Origin: Streptomyces diastatochromogenes
Lineage (GTDB): Bacteria; Actinomycetota; Actinomycetes; Streptomycetales; Streptomycetaceae
Length of the DNA: 64,000 nucleotides
NCBI GenBank assembly: GCA_026913215.1
Contig: JAPTYK010000001.1
Span: 6,510,001 to 6,574,000 of the forward strand
Reading direction: 5' to 3'
Under the pieces are notes generated by a model that was not told the origin of the DNA, did not search any database, and saw nothing but the letters and a program-made list of their open reading frames with translations. Below, piece after piece: positions 9,731-19,019 of the stretch; positions within the stretch are counted from its first letter, which is position 1; each line of letters begins with the position of its first letter. The translations under genes were made by a program, and so were the position numbers.

Positions 9731-12274
9731 TTGCAGCCCAGACGCATACGCGCCCTTGCCGGAGCATTCCGTCGCTCCCCTCTGCTCATCGCCCTCGCCC
9801 TCGGTTCGCTGTTCGTCGGGCTCACCCCCTGGCTCGGAGTGGCGAGCACGGGGCCGGGGGGCCGGGGCCCGACGCCCCCGCCGGGGGCCTTCGACCAGCA
9901 GGTCGCGCAGCAGTCGCCGCACCACGGAGTGGCCCCGGCGAGCGCCATGGAGCCCATGGCTCCCGTGCTCGACCGGACCGGATGGACGGCCACGGCGAGC
10001 GACGAGGAGACCACCAGGGAGAACGGTCGCGCGGCCAACGTCCTGGACGGTGACTCGGCCACCCTCTGGCACAGCCGGTATTCCGGGACCACGGCCCCGC
10101 TGCCGCACACCATCACCGTCGACATGCACCGCACGACGGTGGTCTCGGCGCTCGTCTACCAGCCCCGCGCCGTCGGGATCAACGGGCGCATCGGCCAGTA
10201 CAGCATCAGCGTGAGCACCGACGGCCGGAGCTGGGGCAGTCCGGTCGCCACCGGAACCCTCGCCGACGACGCCAGTGCCAAGACCCTGAGCTTCGCCCCG
10301 CAGGGCGCCCGCTTCGTCCGGCTCACCGCCGTCACCGAGGCCGGCAACCGCGGCCCGTGGAGCTCCGCCGCGGAGCTCAACATCCTCGGCGACCCCGGAA
10401 CCCCGGCCGCCACCGTCGACCTGCCGAGGACCGGATGGACGGCCACGGCGAGCGACGAGGAGACCACCAGGGAGAACGGTCGCGCGGCCAACGTCCTGGA
10501 CGGTGACTCGGCCACCCTCTGGCACAGCCGGTATTCCGGGACCACGGCCCCGCTGCCGCACACCATCACCGTCGACATGCACCGCACGACGGCCGTCTCC
10601 GCCCTGGTCTACCAGCCCCGCAAGGACGGCATCAACGGGCGCGCGGGCGCGTACACCGTCACCACCAGCACCGACGGCACCACCTTCGGCGCACCGGTCG
10701 CCTCGGGCACCTGGCGCGACGACGACACCGTCAAGACCGCCACCTTCACCCGCGTCGCGAACGCCCGCTACATACGCCTGACCGTCACCAGAGAGGCCGG
10801 GAACCGCGGCCCTGGACCTCCGCCGCCGAGATACGCCTGAGCGGACCGGCGAACCCGGCCGCCCACGGCTCCTGGAGCCGGATCACCGGCTTCCCCCTGG
10901 TGCCGGTGGCCACCGCCGTCCTGCCGGGTGACAAGCTCCTGGCCTGGTCGGCGTACGCGATGGACCGCTTCGGCGGCAGCAACGGCTACACCCAGACCGC
11001 GATCCTGGACCTCAAGACGGGCAAGGTCACCCAGCGCCGCGTCGACAACACCGGCCACGACATGTTCTGTCCGGGCATAGCGATGCTCGCCGACGGCCGG
11101 GTCCTGGTCACCGGCGGCAGCAACGCGGAGAAGGCGAGCGTCTACGACCCGGCCACCGACACCTGGTCCGCGACCGGCGACATGAACATCGCCCGCGGCT
11201 ACCAGGCCATGACCCTGCTCTCCACCGGCGAGGCCTTCGTCCTCGGCGGATCCTGGAGCGGAGCCGCGGGCGACAAGTCCGGCGAGGTCTGGTCCCCGGA
11301 CACCGGCACCTGGCGCAAGCTCCCCGGCGTCCCCGCCGTCCCGGCGATGACGGCCGACCCCGCGGCCCCTACCGCGCCGACAACCACATGTGGATGTACG
11401 CCACCTCGGGCGGCAAGGTCCTCCAGCTGGGCCCGAGCAAGCAGATGAACTGGATCACGACCGGCGGGACCGGGAGCATCACCTCCGCCGGCACCCGGGC
11501 CGACAGCCAGGACGCCATGACCGGCAACGCCGTCCCGTACGACATCGGCAAGGTGCTCACCCTGGGCGGCTCGCCCGCGTACGAGAACACGCCCGCCACC
11601 CGGCGCGCGTACACCGTGAGCGTCGACGGCGATCAGGTCCGGGCCGCCCGCACGGGCGACATGGGGTACGCCCGCGCCTTCGGCAACAGCGTCGTCCTGC
11701 CCGACGGCAAGGTCGCCGTGTTCGGCGGGCAGGCGTACCCCGTGCCGTTCAGCGACGCCACGTCCGTGCTGACCCCCGAGCTGTGGGACCCGGCGACCGG
11801 CCGTTTCACCCCGCTCGCCAGCATGGCCATCCCGCGCAACTACCACAGCGTGGCGAACCTGCTGCCCGACGGGCGGATCTTCTCCGGCGGCGGCGGCCTG
11901 TGCGGCGACTGCGCCACCAACCACTCCGACGGAGCCGTGTTCACCCCGCCGTACCTGCTCAACGCGGACGGCTCGCCCAAGCTGCGCCCCGCCCTCACCG
12001 GCGGCGTACCGCCCCGGGCCGCCGCCGGCACCTCGCTCACGGTCACCACCGACGGGCCGGTGACCTCCTTCGTCCTGATGCGGGCGCGGCCGCGACCCAC
12101 TCCACGGACAACGACCAGCGGAGGGTCCCGCTGACCTCGACGGCCACGGGCACCGGCACGTACACGGTGTCGATCCCGGCCGACAAGGGCGTGGTCCTGC
12201 CGGGCACCTACATGCTCTTCGCCCTGAACGCCCAAGGGGTGCCGAGCACCGCCCGGTTCATCACCGTCTTCTGA
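9731..12274 (+). CDS. Secreted galactose-oxidase-family copper radical oxidase with two discoidin domains (three frameshifts)
   Basis: TTG 9731 follows AGGAGGTCCGA. A signal/transmembrane segment (LLIALALGSLFVGLTPWL) precedes two F5/8 type C (CBM32-like) domains at about residues 80-220 and 232-370. Then come the kelch propeller and a C-terminal DUF1929 domain. All copper/radical landmarks of galactose oxidase are present: the Cys in HDMFCPG, the Tyr in IARGYQAM (thioether pair), Tyr-His in RNYHSVANLLPDG and the copper His in ATHSTDNDQRR. GGGGLCGDC also matches. It should oxidise primary alcohols of sugars or small alcohols to aldehydes, releasing H2O2 outside the cell. Frame breaks are near 10812, 11370 and 12090. 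The discoidin halves share an identical 165-nt DNA block. Confidence 0.88.
9975..10139 (+). repeat. 165-nt direct repeat, copy 1 (discoidin domain 1)
   Basis: This block is identical base for base to 10428-10592, an offset of 453 nt. It codes for the segment from RTGWTATASDEE to TITVDMHRTT in the first F5/8C domain. Flanking parts of the two domains have diverged, so the identity suggests recent gene conversion or duplication. Confidence 0.95.
10428..10592 (+). repeat. 165-nt direct repeat, copy 2 (discoidin domain 2)
   Basis: Second identical copy, in the second F5/8C domain of the same gene. Divergence resumes immediately outside (GCACGACGGTGGTC versus GCACGACGGCCGTC). Confidence 0.95.
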
Positions 12275-12290
12275 CGGTACGGGGAGTGGC

Positions 12291-12331
12291 GGGCCGGGGC
12301 CGTTCCGGAGCGGTCCGAACGGCCCCGGCCC
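12291..12331. terminator. Terminator hairpin between oxidase and amidase
   Basis: A 15-bp stem (GGGCCGGGGCCGTTC at 12291-12305 with GAACGGCCCCGGCCC at 12317-12331) closes an 11-nt loop. It serves the two converging genes. Confidence 0.8.
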
Positions 12332-12345
12332 CTGCCCTGAGCGTG

Positions 12346-13773
12346 TCAGAGGGCCGGGCGGACGTTCCACGGGCGTACGGCCTCGATCGCCGAGGCGACG
12401 CGGAACACGGTGGTGTCGTCGTACGTGCGTCCGACGACCTGGACCCCCGTCGGCACGCCGGGCGAGGCGATTCCGGAGGGCACGCTCAGGACCGGGCAGC
12501 GACTGGCGATGTTGAACACGGTGGTCATCGCGGCCTCCAGATAGGTGTCCAGCTCGACGCCGTTGATCACGACCTTCGTCGCGAGGTAGTCGTCGTCCGC
12601 CCTGAGCGCCGGGACGGCGGTGGTCGGGCAGAGCAGGACGTCGTGACGGTCGAGCAGGAGGCCGAGCGTCGTCTGTATCGAGGCCTCCAGCTCCAGGCCG
12701 CGCAGGAAGCTGCCGGGCTCGCGGACGGCCTCGGCGGTCCGCTCGGCGAAGTCGAGCGCGTACGTGGTGAGCAGATCGCCGTGCTCGGCGGCGACCGAGG
12801 TGACGTACGGGCCGAATACGGAGCCGAAGTGGATCATCGCCGCCTCCATCACCTCCGCCCGCGTGATCGGGACCTCCACCTCCTCGACGACGGCTCCGGC
12901 GGCGCGCAGGGCCTCCGCGACCGCGCGGGTGTGGGCCTCGACCTCGGGGTCGACCGGCCAGTCCCCGAGGGTGACCGACAGCGCCACCCGCACGCCCTCG
13001 ACGCCCTCGAAGCGCTCGGGCAGCGTGAGCTTGGGCCGCAGGGAGACCGCGTCGAGCGGATGGGGGCCCGCGATGACGTTCTGCAGGAGGAGGGTGTCGC
13101 CGACGGTCCGCGCCATCGGGCCGTCGTGGCAGTACGTGTCGAGGTTGAACGGCGCCATCGCCGGCACGCGGCCGTACGGCGGCTTGTATCCGACCGTGCC
13201 GGTGAAGGAGGCGGGGATGCGGATGGAACCGCCGATGTCGGAGCCGGTCGCGAGCGTCGTCTCCCCGGCCGCGAGCGCGGCGCCCGCGCCGCCCGAGGAA
13301 CCGCCCGGACTGAACTCCAGGTTCCACGGGTTGCGCGTCACGCCCCACAGCCGCGACTGCGTGAAGGCCGCGCAGCTGAACTCCGGGGTGGTGGTGCGGG
13401 CGTGGACGATGCCGCCCGCCTCCTGGACCCGCTGGACCACCGGGTGCGTCTCGTCGGCGATCTCGTCGCGGAAGGCCAGCGAACCGTCGGTGCTGCGACG
13501 GCCCGCGAGCGGCTGCTCCTCCTTGGTCGCGACCGGGAGCCCCTCCAGCGCACGGGGCGCCTCCCCCTTGCCCCCGTACCGGGCCTCGGCCTCGCGCGCG
13601 GTGGCGAGCGCCTCCTCGAAGGTCCGCTCGGCGAGGGCGTTGACCTTGGGCTCGACGGCTTCGGCGCGCGCGATGACGGCGGTCATCAGCTCCACCGGCG
13701 ACAGCGAGCGGTCCCGGAAGCGGCGCAGGGCCTCGGTGGCCGGCAGATAGGCGAGATCGGTGAGGTCGGTCAT
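12346..13773 (-). CDS. Amidase signature family hydrolase
   Basis: Intact, 475 residues from ATG 13771-13773, with GGAAGAG upstream. The amidase-signature triad is visible: Lys in GLPVATKEEQPLAG, cis-Ser in SPGGSSGGAGAALAAG and the nucleophile Ser in GSDIGGSIRIPASFTG. The C-terminus has SVPSGIASPGVPTGVQVVGR, typical of the family. It hydrolyses amides or aminoacyl amides; the substrate cannot be read from sequence. An apparent N-terminal extension to 14664 is an accidental open frame over the next gene. It is transcribed in the same direction as the macro-UDG-ART gene, 125 nt downstream, so it might be cotranscribed with it. Confidence 0.9.
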   Translation of the reverse strand: MTDLTDLAYLPATEALRRFRDRSLSPVELMTAVIARAEAVEPKVNALAERTFEEALATAREAEARYGGKGEAPRALEGLPVATKEEQPLAGRRSTDGSLAFRDEIADETHPVVQRVQEAGGIVHARTTTPEFSCAAFTQSRLWGVTRNPWNLEFSPGGSSGGAGAALAAGETTLATGSDIGGSIRIPASFTGTVGYKPPYGRVPAMAPFNLDTYCHDGPMARTVGDTLLLQNVIAGPHPLDAVSLRPKLTLPERFEGVEGVRVALSVTLGDWPVDPEVEAHTRAVAEALRAAGAVVEEVEVPITRAEVMEAAMIHFGSVFGPYVTSVAAEHGDLLTTYALDFAERTAEAVREPGSFLRGLELEASIQTTLGLLLDRHDVLLCPTTAVPALRADDDYLATKVVINGVELDTYLEAAMTTVFNIASRCPVLSVPSGIASPGVPTGVQVVGRTYDDTTVFRVASAIEAVRPWNVRPAL

Positions 13774-13898
13774 GGGCGGTTCTCTTCCTGAAGCGACGGA
13801 GGAGTCGGGCGGCGGACGGGCGGACGGCCGACTCGGTGGCAGCATCGAACCGCCGCCCGCCCTCCGGGTCAACGATGTTGACGTAAGGCCGTCGGCGC

Positions 13899-16128
13899 CT
13901 AGGACACCAGGCCCCGGCCCTCCAGTTCGGTCAGGCGCACGGTGCACAGACCGCCGCGCTCGGTCGTCACCTCCGTCACCTTCAGCTGGGTGCCAGGGGT
14001 GAGGATGTACTCCTCCTCGCCCGTGAACGCGGAGAACCGCCGGATGCCCACCGCCCGCGCCGGCGTCACCTCGAACAGGGTCCGCCGGCCGCGGCTGCCG
14101 AGGAAGCCCCTGGCCACGCCCTGCTCGGAGGTGCAGGAGGACACGCCCCACCAGGTCACCGTGCGCCCCAGCGGGTACTGGGAGCGCAGGTCCAGGGCCA
14201 CGCCGCGCCACAGCGGCCGCTTCCGCGCCGGCAGGCCGGCCACGGCGGAGAACAGGAGGCGCAGGTACGGCAGGTACGGTACGAGGCGCTCCCGGTCCGG
14301 GGACCTCAGCACGGCGTTGATCTCGCGGTAGAAGGCCGACTCGCACGTGTACAGGTACAGCGCGGAGATCGCGTCCGCCGAAAGCCCGCCCGTGCCGTCC
14401 GCCTCCGCCGCCTTGGCCTCGGCGAACCGGGTCGACCGCTCGATGTGGCGGTCCAGGTTCGCCAGCACCCGCCGCACCGGCTCGACGGCCTTCCGGAAGT
14501 CCATCACCGGCGTGTCGAACACCCCGGTGATCGGCGGCAGGACGAGTCCCTCGTCCTTGACGCTCGTGAGCCGCTCCAGGTACAGCTGGTGCAGCTCCAT
14601 CGTCGACGCGATGAACGCCCCCATGCGCGCGGACCCGGCCGCGTCGGTCGTGTGCCGGTCCCATCCCCGGCTCGGCAGCCAGTCGACGGGCTCCGCCCCC
14701 ACCGCCGCCAGGGCGTCGTTCACCCGGGCGAAGTGGTCCCCCTCGCAGAAGGCGTCCCCCTGCGCCGCCGGGTTCACGTGGTCCAGATGCCGGACCTCGA
14801 CCCCCGGGTACTTCTTCTCAAGGCGCTGGACGACCCTCTTCAGGCTCCGGGCGTGCGCGCCCCACCAGGCGAACACCACTCCCCGGTCCGCCTCTTCGGC
14901 GTCCTGCTTCGCCCGGAGGATCTCCTCGACGATCTGCTCGACCACCGGCCGCCAGAAGGACGTGTGCCCCTCGGTCGGCACCGCCCCGTCCGCGCTCGCC
15001 GTCAGCGAGGCGTTCAGCAGCAGCACGCCCTGGGTGAGCATCGCCTGGAACCACTCCGGCGGCTGGACCGTGTCCTCCTTCCCCAGCAGGGCCCGGACGT
15101 CGGCGATCGGCGTCTTCCTGACGATGCCGTACTTCCACATCGCGGCCGCCTTGATGAGGCAGCGGATGCTGACCACCCGGCCGAACTGGCTGTCCTTCCA
15201 GTCGTGGAAGGTGTTGTCGAACATCGCGATGCCGGTCGCGCTCTCCGCCCGCGGATACGGGTTCTGCCCGAAGGCGACCACCTTCCACTTGTGCGGCGGA
15301 TGCGGCTTCAGCGCCTGGAACGTCAGCTCGCGCACCGGCACCACCTCGGGGCTCCGCTTCGGGCCGATGAAGCCCCCGGCCCCCGGCTGCGCCTCGATCA
15401 CCGGGCGGAGCAGCGGCAGCCACGGCTCACCGCCGCCCTCGAACAGCGCGGCGAGACCCAGGGGGTCCGCCGGGGGCGTCTGCGCCGGTACCTTGATCCG
15501 CACCCGCCGCCCCGGTCCCGCGCCCTCGATGTCGTCCAGCTGGCCCAGTACCGCCGCCCGCAGCTCGTCGTAGTCCGCGAACCCGTGGTCGTGGAACAGG
15601 GTGTAGCCCGTCCACATCAGATTGGCGCACACCTGCGCCGGCACCCGCCCCGTCCGGGCGCCCATCCCGACGAGCGCCACCGACCGGATGCTGCCGGGCT
15701 TCGCCAGGTTCTGCAGGTGCACCGCCTGGAACGCCGCCGCGCACGCCAGCGCCACGTTCATCGTGTCGCTGACGTCCTGCGCGGACTGCCGCATCGTCGG
15801 CGCCGAGATCAGATACCGCGGGACGGCCGCCCCCGACGGCACGCACACCGCGCCGCCCACCGGCAGACTCCCGCCGAACCCCTCGCGGATCGCCCGCTGC
15901 ACCCGCACCTGGACCCCGGCGCCCAGGTGCCGCTTGACGACGGCGTCGACCCTCCGTCCATCCGGCCCCGCGCGTTGGTGGGGACACCCACGCGTCGACG
16001 TCCACGTCCAGAAGGGAACCCCGCCGGATCTCGACCTCCGGCGTGTCCGCGAACGCGGACTTCCAGGCCGCCACCACCTCGTCGTCGACATCGACGAGAA
16101 CGACCTTCAACGCACGCGCGACACCCAC
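13899..16128 (-). CDS. Macrodomain - uracil-DNA-glycosylase-like - ADP-ribosyltransferase fusion protein
   Basis: Three enzyme-type domains in about 742 residues. (1) Macrodomain, residues 1-205: VVLVDVDDEVVAAW, VDAWVSPTNARGRMDGG, VDAVVKRHLGAG and SVALVGMGARTG. It resembles the Streptomyces SCO6735-type macrodomain, as I recall it. (2) UNG-like domain, about 275-475 (15308-14667): VVAFGQNPYPRAESATGIAMF corresponds to the GQDPYH water-activating motif, GVVFAWWGAHARSLK to the WG motif, and HLDHVNPAAQ with GDHFARVNDAL to the HPSP loop. Asp is replaced by Asn in the first motif. (3) ART domain, about 580-725 (14384-13953): RPLWRGV (R), WWGVSSCTS (S) and FTGEEEYILTPGTQLKV (ExE), the R-S-E pattern of arginine-specific transferases. 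Start GTG 16128 is chosen because GAAGAGGGGG precedes it; GTG 16149 is the alternative. Two frame breaks near 15960-15985 restore SPTNARG and GGVDAV. It should bind NAD+, ADP-ribose and DNA. Domain assignments are firm; the biological role is inferred. Confidence 0.85.
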
Positions 16129-16166
16129 GATTTCCCCCTCTTCGTACACCTTCTCGAACGTTCTCG

Positions 16167-16189
16167 AAGCTATCGCCCGCCACTGACAA
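16167..16189 (-). promoter_or_regulatory. RecA-NDp/PafBC-type DNA-damage promoter
   Basis: On the minus strand TTGTCAGTG (16189-16181), eight bases, then TAGCTT (16172-16167). This matches the LexA-independent damage promoter TTGTCRGTG-N8-TANNNT of mycobacteria and the TTGTCAGTGGC-N6-TAGNNT form described for Streptomyces recA. Transcription would begin near 16160, about 30 nt before GTG 16128. It drives the macro-UDG-ART gene. The match is seen; induction by damage is inferred. Confidence 0.8.
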
Positions 16190-16223
16190 CGCCCGTGAGC
16201 CGTGTCTCACCGGGCCGGTCCGC

Positions 16224-16251
16224 CTTGCTATGCAACTCGTTGCATAGCAAG
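16224..16251. promoter_or_regulatory. PadR operator, perfect 12-bp inverted repeat
   Basis: CTTGCTATGCAA (16224-16235) and TTGCATAGCAAG (16240-16251) flank CTCG. The site ends 9 nt before the padR start, so binding there would block padR transcription. It is about 35 nt from the damage promoter of the divergent gene. Confidence 0.75.
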
Positions 16252-16260
16252 ATCGGGCGC

Positions 16261-16810
16261 ATGGCGCTCGACCACGCGATCCTCGTGTCGCTCCTCGAGA
16301 AGCCCGGATCCGGCTACGAGCTGGCCCGGCGCTTCGAGCGGTCCATCGGATACTTCTGGACCGCCACCCACCAGCAGATCTACCGCGTGCTCAAGCGCAT
16401 GGAGAACGACGGCTGGGTGGCCGTCCGGGACGTCCGCAGCAGGGGCGCCCGGACAAGAAGAGTACTCCGTCGCCGCCGCCGGGCGCACCGCGCTCTCCGC
16501 GTGGCTGGCCGCGCCGATCGAGCCCGAGGCGTACGGCACGACCTCGCCGTGAAGATCCGGGCGCCGCCTTCGACGATCCGGCCGCGCTGACCGGCGAGGT
16601 CGAGCGGCACCGGCGGGCGCACACGGACCGGCTGGCCCACTACCTCGCGGGCGAGGCGCGCGACTTCGGGAGCCGCCGGCCGGCCCGCCCGACGCCGAGC
16701 GCGAGCTCCAGCACGCCGTGCTGCGCGGCGGCATCGCGTACGAGCGGATGATGATCGCCTGGCTCGACGACGTCCTCGCCACCCTCGCCCGGTTCGACGC
16801 CGGGAGCTGA
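16261..16810 (+). CDS. PadR-family transcriptional regulator (frameshifted)
   Basis: ATG 16261. The winged helix is clear: MALDHAILVSLLEKPGSGYELARRF, then ATHQQIYRVLKRMENDGWV. After a frame break near 16440 the wing continues KKEYSVAAAGRTALSAWL. The C-terminal dimer helix is spread over other frames (VERHRRAHTDRLAHYL, then LRGGIAYERMMIAWLDDVLATLARFDAG), ending at the TGA 16808-16810. At least three indels lie between 16440 and 16690. It probably represses itself and the acyl-CoA dehydrogenase 57 nt downstream through the palindrome in front of it. Confidence 0.85.
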
Positions 16811-16867
16811 ACCGCGCCCGCCGAACCGGGCCCCACCCCACCCCTCGACCCCCGAAAGGCGGACGTC

Positions 16868-18591
16868 ATGGCCGACCCGCTGCTCTTCAACCCGCACACC
16901 TACGACCCCGCCCACTTCGACCCGGAGACCCGCCGGCTGCTTCGCGCCACCGTCGACTGGTTCGAGGCGCGCGGCAAGCGCCGGATCATCGAGGACTACC
17001 GGACCCGTGCCTGGCTCGGCGACTTCCTCGCCTTCGCCGCGGAGGAGGGGCTCTTCGCCACCTTCCTGACGCCGTCCTCCGCCGCCGGCGCGGACGAGGG
17101 CGACAAGCGCTGGGACACCGCCCGCATCGCCGCCCTCAACGAGATCCTCGGCTTCTACGGCCTCGACTACTGGTACGCCTGGCAGGTCACCATCCTCGGC
17201 CTCGGCCCGGTCTGGCAGAGCGACAACGCCGCCGCCCGCGCCCGCGCCGCCGAACTCCTCTCCCAGGGCGAGGTGTTCGCCTTCGGCCTCTCCGAGAAGT
17301 CGCACGGCGCCGACATCTACTCCACCGACATGCTGCTCACGCCCGACGGCGAGGGCGGCTTCCGCGCCACCGGCTCCAAGTACTACATCGGCAACGGCAA
17401 CGCCGCCGGGCTCGTCTCCGTCTTCGGCCGCCGCACCGACGTGGAGGGCCCCGACGGCTACGTCTTCTTCGCCGCCGACAGCCGCCACCCGGCGTACCAC
17501 CTCGTCAAGAACGTGGTCGACTCCTCCAAGTACGTCAGCGAGTTCCGCCTGGAGGAGTACCCGGTCGCCGCCGAGGACGTGCTGCACACCGGCCGCGCCG
17601 CCTTCGACGCCGCCCTCAACACCGTCAACGTCGGCAAGTTCAACCTGTGCACCGCCTCGATCGGCATCTGCGAGCACGCGATGTACGAGGCCGTGACCCA
17701 CGCGCAGAACCGCGTCCTGTACGGCCGGCCGGTCACCGTCTTCCCGCACGTGCGGCGCGAGCTGACCGACGCGTACGTCCGGCTCGTCGGCATGAAGCTG
17801 TTCAGCGACCGCGCCGTCGACTACTTCCGCACCGCGGGGCCCGACGACCGCCGCTACCTCCTCTTCAACCCGATGACGAAGATGAAGGTGACCACGGAGG
17901 GCGAGAAGGTCATCGACCTCATGTGGGACGTCATCGCCGCCAAGGGCTTCGAGAAGGACAACTACTTCGCCGAGGCCGCCGTGGAGATCCGCGGTCTGCC
18001 GAAGCTGGAGGGCACGGTCCACGTCAACCTGGCGCTGATCCTGAAGTTCATGCGCAACCACCTCCTCGACCCGGTCGCGTACGAGCCCGTCCCGACCCGT
18101 CTGGACGCGGCCGACGACGCCTTCCTCTTCCGCCAGGGTCCGGCCCGCGGTCTCGGCGCGGTCCGCTTCCACGACTGGCGCCCGGCCTACGACACGTACG
18201 CCCACGTGCCGAACGTCGCCCGCTTCCGCGAACAGGCCGACGCGCTCTGCGAGTTCGTCCTCAAGGCCGCCCCCGACGAGGAGCAGAGCCGCGACCTCGA
18301 CCTGCTCCTCGCCGTCGGCCAGCTCTTCGCGCTGGTCGTCCACGGGCAGCTGGTCCTGGAGCAGGCGGCCCTGACCGGTCTCGACGAGGACGTCCTCGAC
18401 GAGCTGTTCGCCGTCCTCGTCCGCGACTTCTCCGCGCACGCGGTCGAGCTGCACGGCAAGGACTCCGCGACCGAGCAGCAGCAGCTCTGGGCCCTCGGCG
18501 CCGTCCGCCGCCCCGTCGTCGACGAGGCGCGGTCCGCGCGCGTCTGGCAGCGCGTCGAGGCGCTGCCGGGAGCGTACGAGATGAACCCTGA
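16868..18591 (+). CDS. Acyl-CoA dehydrogenase, long form
   Basis: ATG 16868 follows GAAAGGCGGACGTC. About 574 residues, longer than the usual 380-400, with an extra C-terminal helical domain. Landmarks: GLSEKSHGADIYSTDM (beta-domain), ATGSKYYIGNGNAAG (FAD/substrate strand), RVLYGRPVTVFPHVR and AAKGFEKDNYFAEAAVEIRGLPKLEGT, the last near the usual catalytic and FAD-binding helices. One C is missing near 18586, after which AYEMNP is followed by TGA at 18589-18591. Without this correction the frame runs on into the next gene. It forms a likely operon with padR, so the substrate may be the PadR ligand or its product. Confidence 0.88.
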
Positions 18592-18598
18592 CGGTCGC

Positions 18599-18898
18599 TC
18601 AGTTCCTCACCACCCGGCCCTGGTCGTCCACGACGAGCGTGCTCCAGTGCCGGTCCCACTCGTCGCCGACGTAGTGGGGAACCTGGCCCGCCGGATAGCG
18701 GACCCAGCCCTCCGGGGGCTCCTGGCCGTCGGCCACGCAGTCCTGGCCGTCGGTGTTGCCGACGGCCTTGACCGGGTACTCGCCGGAGCCGCAGACGCGC
18801 TCCTGGCCCGCGCAGCCGGTCAGGAGCAGGGTCGCGGTCAGGCCTGCGACGAGCAGGCCGGGGAGGGCGCGACGGGGGTACGGGACGTTCACTTTCAC
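18599..18898 (-). CDS. Small lipoprotein, SCO0607-like
   Basis: GTG 18898 is preferred because GAAAGG lies 4 nt before it; GTG 18919 is possible. The product of 99 residues has a signal peptide ending in the lipobox LLLTGC. The mature part has Cys pairs and the conserved run GSGEYPVKAVGNTDGQDC, then EPPEGWVRYPAGQVP, HYVGDEWDRHWSTLVVDD. I recall this as the Streptomyces SCO0607 lipoprotein family; its function is unknown. It converges with the acyl-CoA dehydrogenase, with only about 7 nt between the stops. Confidence 0.8.
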   Translation of the reverse strand: MKVNVPYPRRALPGLLVAGLTATLLLTGCAGQERVCGSGEYPVKAVGNTDGQDCVADGQEPPEGWVRYPAGQVPHYVGDEWDRHWSTLVVDDQGRVVRN

Positions 18899-18981
18899 GG
18901 GCCTTTCTCGCTGGTGCACACAGTCTCGGCGAGAGCGGGGCCCCGTGATGAGTATGCGTACTCACCCGGTGGTGAGTCGTG

Positions 18982-19014
18982 CGCCGTCTCCGCGGGCGAG
19001 CCGCGGAGACGGCG
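18982..19014 (-). terminator. Hairpin terminator after the S1 protease
   Basis: A 14-bp stem (CGCCGTCTCCGCGG at 18982-18995 with CCGCGGAGACGGCG at 19001-19014) lies just beyond the protease stop. A second small inverted repeat (ACTCACC and GGTGAGT near 18960-18977) follows and may belong to the lipoprotein promoter. Confidence 0.75.
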
Positions 19015-19019
19015 GGGCG

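Noticed and set aside
12346..14664. Amidase with a 297-residue N-terminal extension
   Set aside because: The extension has no protein-like composition and reads out of frame over the ART and UDG parts of the next gene. The real start at 13773 has a ribosome binding site.
16151..16170. LexA (SOS) box at TTCTCGAACGTTCTCGAAGC
   Set aside because: The half-sites are direct repeats and do not give CGAAC-N4-GTTCG. The LexA-independent motif next to it explains damage control better.
14445..16247. A 600-codon plus-strand frame opposite the macro-UDG-ART gene
   Set aside because: It is a GC-bias shadow with no recognisable motif and no start context.
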